This document shows positions 10,001 through 17,670 of a stretch of DNA of 20,140 nt, one piece after another. A program made the translations under genes and the position numbers. Source of the stretch: Vairimorpha apis BRL 01 (lineage: Eukaryota; Microsporidia; Nosematidae). How positions within the stretch are numbered: the stretch's first letter is position 1; each line of letters opens with the position of its first letter. The notes beneath the pieces were generated by a model. The model was not told the DNA's origin, searched no databases, and was given only the letters and a program-made list of their open reading frames with translations. The stretch is taken from positions 1-20,140 of the forward strand of contig KE647100.1 of NCBI GenBank assembly GCA_000447185.1, written 5' to 3'.

Positions 10001-10171
10001 TTTGAATAAACATAAAATATGTTACATATTAAAAATTTTAATCTTATAAAATTGTTTGAATAAACATAAAATATGTTACATATTATTAAATTTAATCTTA
10101 TAAAATTGTTTGAATAAACATAAAATATGTTACATATTAAAAATTTTAATCTTATAAAATTGTTTGAATAA
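10001..10171. repeat. 54-bp tandem repeat, three copies plus a partial fourth
   Basis: Unit copies lie at 10001-10054, 10055-10108 and 10109-10162, followed by the first nine bases of a fourth at 10163-10171. Each begins TTTGAATAAACATAAAATAT and ends CTTATAAAATTG. Copies 1 and 3 are identical and copy 2 differs at a few bases around its middle. A more diverged copy may continue to about 10220. It is noncoding, and no homologous array is seen elsewhere in the window. Confidence 0.93.
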
Positions 10172-10804
10172 TTTAATTTGATATAATATATGACATAAGT
10201 TGTATATTAAAAATGTTAATTTATATATATATATAATGAAATATATTTTTAAGTATATGAAATTACTTAATACTTTTAATTTTAAAAATTATAAATGTTT
10301 AGAAACATATTCATATTTATTTATATGCATGACAATGAGAATTTATACTTTTCATCAATATATTTCTAAAAAAAGAACAATATTATTTTTGTTATAAAAT
10401 ATCAAAAATTTTTATAAATTTAAAAAATATATTACAACAGAAAAATAATATAAATAAAACGTTCTTTTAAAAAATTTAATATTTATATTATATACAATCA
10501 CGTTGTTACATACATATTTTTAATCTTTGATTAAAAATTTAGCTTTATTTGATATTTTTTTATATTGTACTACAAAAAGGTGATTTTAAAAATAAAAAAA
10601 TTATACCTTGTTAAATTAATATATTATCATTTTAAATTTTAATTAATAGTACAATTTAATAAAGATAACAAAATAAAATTATTTGTATACATATAATATA
10701 TAATTATTTTAAAAATAAAAAAATTGAATAAAATAAAATTTAAAATGATATGATTTTTATTATAAAAATTATAAATTATAAGTTTTTTTTGAATATTTTT
10801 TTTA
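10172..10804. other. AT-rich spacer after the tandem repeat
   Basis: AT-rich sequence up to the septin stop. It contains a 53-codon ATG frame (10236-10397, plus) rich in Ile, Tyr, Phe and Lys, which I regard as composition-driven. Nothing else is supported. Confidence 0.55.
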
Positions 10805-11611
10805 TTAACGATTATTCAAATTATTTTCAAGAACCTTTGCTCTGTATGATTCATATAATTCACTAGCAGTATAATCAATTAAAATATTAAGATGCGTACC
10901 TAACAAAACTTCTTTTAAAACAGCAAAATCACAATGTCTTACATTATCGATATCAACAACACCCCATTTATATTTTCTTATTCTGCTTTTAACATCATCT
11001 TCATCACTGTTTACTATGCTAAAAGGTAAATAGCTATTCAAATTTTGATCTTCTTCAACTTTATCATAATAATCAACATTTTCAAAATCAAAAACATTAA
11101 TATCATTAATTTCCAATTGTTGCTTAACTTTTTGTTTCAAAAAAGCTTTCTCACTCGAGCTTAAACCATCGGATTTACTTAATAAAGGAATTATGTTAAC
11201 TAAATGTTGAGCTTTTTTTAAAAAAACGATATCGTTTTGTTTAAGTCCATTACCTGTACATGATATAAAATATAAAAGACAGTGAACTCTTGGATCTTCA
11301 AAAGAAGGATCACGCCTTATTTTAGATTCTTCTTCAATAAAAATATCAAATTGTTTTTGTATAAAATTTATTAGACTGTTTTGTAAATCTTCATCATCTA
11401 TTCCTAAACCGAATCCTGGTGTGTCGATTAAACTTATTTTTTGTGAAATACCTTCACAATCAATATTAAGCATAATTAAATTTATATCTTTTGAAGATTC
11501 AAGTCTTACTATATCATTATTAAAAAGTGTATTAAAAAATGAAGTTTTTCCAGATCCTTTATAACCTGCAGCCATTATACTAAATCTTCGATTTTTTCTC
11601 TTTAGCATCAT
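10805..11611 (-). CDS. Septin GTPase, short form
   Basis: Septins are GTP-binding proteins that polymerise into filaments at membranes and take part in cell division and cortex organisation. The P-loop is GYKGSGKTS (residues 16-24). G3 is DTPGFG (63-68). A Sep segment RRDPSFEDPRVHCLLYFI lies at 99-116. The G4 position is SKSD (145-148) where most septins have AKAD. The septin-unique end includes RKYKWGVVDIDN, HCDFAVLKEVLLGTH and YESYRAKVL. A basic cluster KRKNRR precedes the P-loop, where phosphoinositide binding is expected. At 268 residues it has almost no N-terminal extension and no C-terminal coiled coil, like yeast Cdc10-type septins. The ATG at 11611 is preceded in frame by TGA, so the start is fixed apart from a second adjacent ATG. 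No CCC motif is seen directly upstream. The frame is intact. Confidence 0.95.
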   Translation of the reverse strand: MMLKRKNRRFSIMAAGYKGSGKTSFFNTLFNNDIVRLESSKDINLIMLNIDCEGISQKISLIDTPGFGLGIDDEDLQNSLINFIQKQFDIFIEEESKIRRDPSFEDPRVHCLLYFISCTGNGLKQNDIVFLKKAQHLVNIIPLLSKSDGLSSSEKAFLKQKVKQQLEINDINVFDFENVDYYDKVEEDQNLNSYLPFSIVNSDEDDVKSRIRKYKWGVVDIDNVRHCDFAVLKEVLLGTHLNILIDYTASELYESYRAKVLENNLNNR

Positions 11612-12418
11612 TATGTTTATATTTCAAATGTTTTTATAAACACATGTTTCAAACTCAACAACTGTAAATATAAAACAACAAGTTTTAAAATAACAGGCGT
11701 AGAAAAATCAAAAAATCGTTTTAGATTTTTTATAAATAAAGCTTTTTCCCGATTTTAATGCAATAAATGAATAAATAAATTACTAATAAAAATTACTTTG
11801 TTTGAATTTTGTAACATATATATTTTTCATTTTTTGTAAAAATTATTAGCATCAAAAATATAAAATTTTAGTTTTTTTTGTAAATAAAATTTAATTAAAA
11901 TCTTGAACTAATAATTACAAACATAATCAAATTTATTTGTTACTTTGTGTTTTTTAATAATATTTTAACAATAATTCAAGTATATTTTATGTATTTTAAA
12001 TATCTTACAATATTTTTATTAAAAGTCAATTTTTTAACGAATAATATAAATATTTTGAAAAAAATTAATTAATACATTGGATTAATATATTTAAAATTTT
12101 TTTTAGCACAATATTAAATTTGACTTGAAATTATTAATAATTACAAATTTAAAACAATTATAAATTTACAATAAAATTTTGAGATTTATATATTTTTTAA
12201 TATTATAGCTCTAATTAAATAATTTTTATATAAAAAACTTTTTTTATAAAAGTATAGTTTAATTCATAATAGTATGCTTACAAAATACATAAACTGAAAA
12301 ATAAAATAATTTAAATATTTTTTATAATTAAAAAGAAAGAAACTTAATATAACTGAACTTATAAAAGTGAAATAAAATTATAACACTTAAGTAAAATATC
12401 AAGATCATTTTAAATAAA
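11612..12418. other. AT-rich spacer upstream of the septin gene
   Basis: The first 150 bases next to the septin start are slightly richer in G+C and presumably contain its promoter. They include a short inverted repeat of AAAAATC/GATTTTT around 11703-11731. The rest is AT desert with no supported gene. Confidence 0.5.
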
Positions 12419-12552
12419 TTACAAAAGAGAAGACAGAATATCTGAATCACAATAATGAGATCGACTAATACTATTTTCTAAAACCGATACTACCATAAAC
12501 AAATAAGTAATAAACATTAAATTCAAAAAAACAATTTTATTTTATAATTAGA
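12419..12552 (-). pseudogene. Coding-like relic or tiny membrane protein frame
   Basis: A G+C bump (about 28% over 12421-12480) coincides with an open minus-strand stretch of about 40 codons ending at TAA 12421-12419. The in-frame ATG at 12517-12515 would give 32 residues. It reads IVFLNLMFITYLFMVVSVL, a membrane-segment-like run, then LENSISRSHYCDSDILSSLL. After the stop the same frame continues coding-like for about 20 codons with more stops, so I favour a decayed gene end. A plus-strand frame across the same bases has a stop inside. No family is recognised. Confidence 0.3.
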
Positions 12553-13101
12553 ATCAAAATAATTATTTAATAATATTATATATATAAAAACCTTTAATTT
12601 TAGTAAAATATAATAAAATATTTAAATATTTATGTTTTACTATAATATGTAAATACAAGAAAAAATTTTAAGTTTTATGTAAATCATAATGAAATATTTT
12701 ATTCTTTAAATATTTCATTATCTGAAAATTTAATTTTTTTTTATTCATTATTTTAATTATATTATAATAAATCAATTGCATTACAAATCATAGTACCTTA
12801 AATATTTAGATAATACAACTTCAAATAATTAAAAAAAAATAACTTTAAATTCTTAAAAATATACATAAATAAATTGACATTATAAACTAATTATAGTAAT
12901 AATTTAATATTTAAAATTTTTTTTAATATTTTCAAATTAATATAAAATTATTAGATTATATTTATTTTTTTGAGTGTAAAGTATTTTAATAAAAATATTT
13001 TTTATCACATTATTTATATCTAAATTCTTCAGTATTTATACATAATACAAATATTTTTATCTTTTTTTTATTGATTCGAAAGTGAGGATATAGTCTAATA
13101 A
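12553..13101. other. AT-rich intergenic desert
   Basis: AT-rich sequence without a supported gene. Its last 30 bases already belong to the higher-G+C island described next. Confidence 0.55.
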
Positions 13102-13272
13102 ACATTGAGCAGCATAGATATAAAAAGTTGTAAAATGATGATTAATAATATACTTTATAAGTGAATCATTTTAAAGGAAGCAAAACTTAAATTAAACAAA
13201 ATAAAAAATCTGAGAGATAGTTTACTCGATGAAGTAAAAAGTGAAATTATATTGAATATGTTTAAAGTTTAA
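13102..13272 (+). pseudogene. Coding-like relic with one internal TGA
   Basis: In one plus-strand frame, after a double TAA at 13096-13101, the sequence reads 20 codons (TLSSIDIKSCKMMINNILYK), a TGA (13162-13164), then 35 codons to TAA 13270-13272, including KIKNLRDSLLDEVKSEI. The island has about 28% G+C over 13081-13140, well above its flanks. The TGA could be a decayed Trp codon. It looks like the C-terminal part of a lost, helical, lysine-rich protein of unknown family. It converges on the tetraspanin-like gene 54 bases further on. Confidence 0.35.
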
Positions 13273-13326
13273 TAAAAAAATATTAATAACTTAATATTTT
13301 AATTTTATTTAATCTTTTTAAAAAAT

Positions 13327-14100
13327 TCAGCTACAATTAAAAAAGTATTTTAATAATAAATTTAAATTCTGGTTTGTAATTTTAATTAAAAAAATATAAA
13401 ATAAAAATATGATATGGTAAAGATTAGTTTTTATTTTTTTTAGTTTAAGAATTGCTAAAATTGCCAAACCTACACTTTCAATAAAAAACATAAAAATTAA
13501 ACTTTTTTCTATAAAAAATCGCAAACTTAAAGCTAGTTTGTATAATACATCATGACAGCTTATTTTATTGTTACATGTTAAATTTTCTTTCCAACCACAG
13601 CATTGAAATTTTTTTTTAAAAAACTCTTTTTGGTAATCATTTAAATTTATCCATAAAGCCTGTCCCCACGATATACTTTTTTCAGGTAAAAGAGATGATT
13701 TAATAGAAACTATCATTTGTATGTTCATTAATATTAAAGTGCAAAATAAAAAACTAAATATTTGTACTTTTTTTCTCGACGAAATAGCTTTTAATCCTAG
13801 AATTGCTGTAATAAAAGACAAAATAGCCATAATTAATATAAGAAACAAATGAGAATATCTAATTTGAAATAATTTATGTCCTTTTAAAAAAATTGTAATG
13901 GATATAACACTTATACAGATTGATGATATGAATAATAATGTTTGTATGAGTATAAACGATAGTTTGAATGCCTTTTTTACTGAATTTTTGTGATGCATAA
14001 AATTTTTATAGATTATTTTTGTGTTTAAATCTTTATGTTTCAAAATATATGTATCAATTTGTTTTAAATATTTACTGTACATATATTTAAAAAGATACAT
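13327..14100 (-). CDS. Tetraspanin-like four-pass membrane protein
   Basis: Tetraspanins organise membrane microdomains and partner proteins. This 257-residue protein has hydrophobic segments at about 46-71, 84-103, 112-133 and 199-219. The large loop between segments 3 and 4 contains the diagnostic CCG motif (FQCCGW, residues 165-170) plus Cys176 and Cys182, giving the four cysteines of a minimal two-disulfide loop. Trp and Tyr residues precede CCG as is common in the family. Differences from a standard tetraspanin are a long charged N-terminus (about 45 residues) and a C-terminal tail with a fifth hydrophobic stretch (about 228-239) encoded in very AT-rich DNA. The start is the ATG at 14100; ATG at codon 7 or 35 would also keep all segments. 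No CCC motif is present. The frame is intact. The call rests mainly on topology plus CCG. Confidence 0.7.
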   Translation of the reverse strand: MYLFKYMYSKYLKQIDTYILKHKDLNTKIIYKNFMHHKNSVKKAFKLSFILIQTLLFISSICISVISITIFLKGHKLFQIRYSHLFLILIMAILSFITAILGLKAISSRKKVQIFSFLFCTLILMNIQMIVSIKSSLLPEKSISWGQALWINLNDYQKEFFKKKFQCCGWKENLTCNNKISCHDVLYKLALSLRFFIEKSLIFMFFIESVGLAILAILKLKKIKTNLYHIIFLFYIFLIKITNQNLNLLLKYFFNCS

Positions 14101-14411
14101 AATATATAAATAAATAGTATTAAAAATACTAAAATTATATATTATTTAATTATATATTATATTAATTATATATTATATTAATTATAAATTATATTTTTAT
14201 TTGTTCTTTTGAGTTAAAAATTAAATTAAAAACAACTAATCATCCTTAAAAACCTAATTCTAATTTATATATTATATTTGTTTTAAATTTTAAAAATAAT
14301 TTCACTTATTTATATATTTTAATAAAAATATACTTTAATCAAATAGTTTTATAATTTTTTAGAATTCTAAAATATGAAACCTTAATAAATAGTTTTAAGA
14401 ATTAAAAAATA
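14101..14411. promoter_or_regulatory. Divergent spacer between tetraspanin-like and TBC genes
   Basis: A 311-base AT-rich spacer between two divergent starts, presumably holding both promoters. It contains the 16-bp tandem repeat at 14147-14194. No CCC motif is seen near either start. Confidence 0.45.
14147..14194. repeat. 16-bp AT tandem repeat, three copies
   Basis: The unit TAATTATATATTATAT repeats at 14147-14162 and 14163-14178, with a third copy at 14179-14194 differing at one base. It is a simple A/T minisatellite in a promoter spacer. Confidence 0.85.
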
Positions 14412-15375
14412 ATGAATAATGATCAAGAAATAATGAACAAATACAATAAAGATACAGTCAATGAAAATATTATTTGTACTAATGAATATGGTTTTTTGAC
14501 AGATAAATTTGTTACATTTCCAAATATATTTTTTAATAATTTAAAAAATAAATGGTATATAATAATTGAAAAATACAAAACAGACACAAAAAAATATAAA
14601 AAAAATTTAAAAGTTCATAGACTAGTTTCATATGGAATTCCAATTCCTTTAAAATATACGTTATGGAAAATTTTTTCTAAAAAATATTTTTTACACGATT
14701 ATGAAATTTTAAAAATTTAAAAAATGAAAATGTGCATCAAATTCATGTGGATGTACAAAGAACTTTTAGAAATCATTTTTTATTTTGTAAATCTTATGGA
14801 AGAGGACAATCTGAATTATTCAACATTCTTTTAGCTTTTTCCAATTTTATGCCAAATATTGGATATTGTCAGGGTATGTCAAATTTTGCAGCAATATTAT
14901 TGATGTATTTTCCTGAAGAAGAGGCTTTTGAAATGATGGTTAGTATTATACAAAAAAATAAACTTGATTCACTTTTTGATGTAAATTTAAGCAAGATAAA
15001 AAAAATTAATAATATTCAAATTGAACTTTTTAAATTTGTAATACCAGATGTTTTAAATCATTTAATTCAAAATAATATAGATATAAGTATATATGCTATA
15101 AGTTGGTATTTAACCTTATTTACAAGGTTTGAAATTCAATATGTACTTCGATTTTGGGACTTATTTTTATTTTATGATTTTAGTATTTTTTATTTATTAC
15201 AACCTCTATTGTTAAATTTTTTTCATCTTCTATTTTGGATTTAAAAGGTGAGCTTTTGGCGATTTTTATGAGTAAAATTGATACATTTGAATTAGATATA
15301 GATTATGTTATAAATGAAAGTTTGAAAATTTATAAAAAATATCATTGTCAAAATTATAAAAAAAAATTGGATTGA
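14412..15375 (+). CDS. TBC-domain Rab GTPase-activating protein, two frame breaks
   Basis: TBC proteins speed GTP hydrolysis by Rab GTPases and so control vesicle traffic. Domain motifs run in order: NEYGFL near the N-terminus, HRLVSYGIPIPLKYTLW (the R...GIP..LR..vW box), IHVDVQRTFRNHFLF with the catalytic arginine finger (IxxDxxR), GYCQGMSNFAAILL with the glutamine finger (YxQGM), and YAISWYLTLFTRFE. Both catalytic fingers are present. The three pieces need one extra base each at two points: near the T run 14707-14710 (between the GIP box and the arginine finger) and in the T7 run 15217-15223. After the second break the frame reads SSILDLKGELLAIFMS and ends at TGA 15373-15375. Corrected length is 321 residues, close to a bare TBC domain. 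It lies 692 bases before the Myb gene on the same strand. Confidence 0.93.
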
Positions 15376-16067
15376 TTTAATTTTAATATTAATATATTTA
15401 TATAATTTCTTATTTTTTTAAATTTAATCATTTCAATAAAAATAAAATTTTGATGTCAAAACGCTAAATAAATATCATAATTTATCATTATCTTTAAATT
15501 GTCTTTATTTTACATATAAAAACTTTAAAATAATTTATTATAATGTATTACAAGAATTTTTGTTTTTCTATTAAATTTCATTTGTATGATTAAAATAAAT
15601 TTAAAATAATAAAATATTCTATTAATATGTACAAATGAATATAAATTTTAGATGATTGTATTTTATTTTAAAAAAATTTAAAATTATTTAAAGGTTTGGT
15701 AGTATAATATTTAATTTTACTTAATATCATAAATTTAAGCGTCTCCTAATTTTATTTCAAACGTCATATATTTTAATATAATTTTATAAATGAAAATTTT
15801 AAAATTTTAAAAATGATAACGATAATCAGTAAAAAACGAAAAATTTATTTTTCAAATTTATTAACATTATATATTTTATGAGTCATTAATATTTGTTTAA
15901 CTGTTAATACTTTAAGCAACAAATAAAATTGAAGAAATAAGTATTTTGAGCGTTTATAAATTAGTTATATTTAAAATAAAATTATTTTAATATTTGTTTG
16001 TTTACATTTTAATTTTAAACTACTTAGTTTTATTACTTAAACAAAATAACAAACAAACATCCCTTAT
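15376..16067. other. AT-rich spacer upstream of the Myb gene
   Basis: AT-rich sequence. A slightly richer stretch at 15691-15770 contains GGTTTGGTAG, but I could not fold it into a tRNA. The Myb promoter is presumably at the right end, marked by the CCC at 16061-16063. Confidence 0.5.
16061..16063 (+). promoter_or_regulatory. CCC start-proximal motif of the Myb gene
   Basis: CCC four bases before ATG 16068, the same arrangement as at the TatD and Bfr1-like starts. Confidence 0.55.
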
Positions 16068-16646
16068 ATGAACGATTATTCTATTAACGAAAATAAAATT
16101 ATTAAAGGACCTTGGACTAAGGAAGAAGATTTAAAACTGCTAGGTATAATTGAAAAATATCAACCAAAAAATTGGTCTTTTATTGCAAAAAAAATGGGCT
16201 CAAGATTGGGCAAACAATGTAGAGAAAGGTGGCACAATCATTTAAATCCTAACATATGTAAGAAACCTTTTTCTGAACAAGAAGATTCAAAAATTGTAGA
16301 TTTACATAAAATATACGGAAATAGATGGTCAGAAATAGCCAAACATCTTCCAGGAAGAACTGATAATTCTATTAAGAATTATTGGAATAGTACTATTCAA
16401 AGAAGAGCACAGAAATATAAAAGAAACAGTATGTTTACTACAATTGAACAGTACCATAAAAATATTAATAAAGGAAAAGAAATGTTTTCATATTTAAATC
16501 AAATTGCAAATCATAAATACGCACGCAGTAAAAGTCTTACTTTTGCAAGAAGACAAAAAAGCTTAAATGATGAAAACATTGAAATGGATGAATTAGACGA
16601 AATCGCAAGTAAAGCACTGTTAAAAATTAGTTCGCTTTTTAATTAA
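16068..16646 (+). CDS. R2R3 Myb-like DNA-binding protein
   Basis: A nuclear sequence-specific DNA-binding protein with two Myb repeats. The first repeat begins [13 protein letters not shown] with tryptophans at 16, 36 and 55 and ends [12 protein letters not shown], which is the classic c-Myb R2 recognition helix region. The second begins KKPFSEQED, with Phe68 replacing the first Trp as is usual in R3, then W87 and W106, ending [13 protein letters not shown]. These residues match animal, plant and protist R2R3 proteins and predict binding to an AACNG-type core; the binding site is inferred. The remaining 80 or so residues are a basic then acidic tail without a known domain, ending [13 protein letters not shown]. 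The start is ATG 16068 with CCC four bases upstream. The 192-residue frame is intact. Confidence 0.95.
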   Translation: MNDYSINENKIIKGPWTKEEDLKLLGIIEKYQPKNWSFIAKKMGSRLGKQCRERWHNHLNPNICKKPFSEQEDSKIVDLHKIYGNRWSEIAKHLPGRTDNSIKNYWNSTIQRRAQKYKRNSMFTTIEQYHKNINKGKEMFSYLNQIANHKYARSKSLTFARRQKSLNDENIEMDELDEIASKALLKISSLFN

Positions 16647-17079
16647 ATGTAAATATATTGTTATTTAAAGTTTAATATATTTATTTTATATTTGCAAAAT
16701 ATTTTAATTATTTTTAAAAATTTGATTATAAAAAAAAGTTATTATTTAATCATTAAATTTTATACTTTAATAACATTTGTAAAATTTTACAATTAGTCAA
16801 AAAAAATTGTTTCTGTTTTGTATTTTTGTACAAAATTCTAAAATTTACATTATTCATCTTGTATTCTAAATTTAATACATAATTCATAATATTTAATTAT
16901 TAATTTTTTGTTAAATAAATATCATAATAGTTTTATTATAAAGATTTGAAATAAAATTTAAAATTAAAAATAAAATGCTTATCGAAAAAAAATAAATATT
17001 TTTATTAAATTATAATTTATTAGTTATCGCAATTATTCTCTAACTACATAAAACTAATAAATTTAAACAGGACATATAC
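16647..17079. other. AT-rich intergenic spacer
   Basis: AT-rich sequence between the Myb gene and the richer flank of the transposon. No supported gene or RNA. Confidence 0.6.
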
Positions 17080-17472
17080 CTTAGAAGTAGAGCCTTTTAA
17101 AAACAGAAAATGGTAGAAATACATATCTCTCTTAAATAAAATTTTTTCATAAAAATATAGATAATGCTTAACAATCTTTCATATTCAGTGAAATATCAAA
17201 AAAAATTACATAAAACTGTACAGATAAAGAAAGTCTTTTTTATGTAAATCAAAAAGTATCAGTTTAAATTAAATGCGAAAATATACTATCTCGAAAAATG
17301 CATTATATGCATTGCAAGATAAAAATATATTTTTAGATAAAATGTCAAATGTTTTTATTGTAAAGCGTATGTAAGTCTGTTGGCCATATGACTAATATAT
17401 GTGTAAAATATTAACATACGACTATATCTGGTGGTATAATGAAGCTTATAGATAAAATTTTTTTAGTTTTCT
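17080..17472 (+). pseudogene. Decayed coding-like sequence left of the piggyBac element
   Basis: This flank has visibly more G+C than ordinary spacers. One frame from 17228 to 17452 reads as coding in pieces separated by TAA codons: RKSFLCKSKSISLN, then from ATG 17273 MRKYTISKNALYALQ followed by DKNIFLDKMSNVFIVKRM, then VCWPYD, then YMCKILTYDYIWWYNEAYR. A second frame also has coding-like patches (SLLKTENGRNTYLS, NICVKY, HTTISGGIMKLIDK), so frames have probably shifted. A similar texture resumes on the other side of the transposon (19671-20063). The whole may be an older gene or mobile element into which piggyBac inserted. The family is not recognised. Confidence 0.35.
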
Positions 17473-17476
17473 TTAA
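17473..17476. other. TTAA target-site duplication, left
   Basis: TTAA directly outside the left terminal inverted repeat, matching TTAA at 19636-19639 outside the right one. piggyBac elements insert at and duplicate TTAA. Confidence 0.95.
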
Positions 17477-17489
17477 CCGTTTGAGTGCC
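17477..17489 (+). repeat. Left terminal inverted repeat of piggyBac
   Basis: CCGTTTGAGTGCC directly after the TTAA. It pairs with the right end at 19623-19635 with one mismatch, at its seventh base. Confidence 0.93.
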
Positions 17490-17592
17490 GACGAGCGCCA
17501 TCGCGCTCGTGCCCATAGTAACTAAAAGTGCCACGAGCGCCATAGAGCTCGTGAAATTAGTTGCTGTTTAGCCCGCTGTAAGCGATATCGCT
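17485..17592. repeat. G+C-rich palindromic subterminal repeats of piggyBac left end
   Basis: Three palindromes follow the left end: ACGAGCG/CGCTCGT (17491-17497 with 17504-17510), CACGAGC/GCTCGTG (17532-17538 with 17547-17553), and the perfect 12-mer AGCGATATCGCT (17581-17592). The first two share the direct repeat GTGCC(G)ACGAGCGCCAT, starting at 17485 and 17528. They probably serve transposase binding, or form hairpins in RNA read through the 5' leader; this is inference. Confidence 0.85.
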
Positions 17593-17670
17593 CGCATCAT
17601 TAATTTTTAATTTGTCTTCGTGTTAAATAAAGTTCAAATTATAATTATTATACTTTTTGAATCCATAATA

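Noticed and set aside
10200..10397. 65-codon plus-strand frame beside the tandem repeat
   Set aside because: It starts at TTG (or ATG 10236), is dominated by Ile, Tyr, Phe, Lys and Asn as expected from A/T filler, and has no motif. Not convincing as a gene.
13068..13082. tRNA T-loop-like GATTCGAA
   Set aside because: No matching D-arm, anticodon arm or acceptor stem is found on either side; the bases fit the coding-like relic better.
2128..15375. Introns instead of frame breaks in PUF, TatD and TBC genes
   Set aside because: The frames resume within one base with no missing or extra residues between motifs and no GT...AG pair around the break points.
15691..15770. Possible tRNA suggested by GGTTTGGTAG and TTTCAAACG
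   Set aside because: No seven-base acceptor stem or anticodon stem could be formed around these motifs, and the T-loop consensus is not met.
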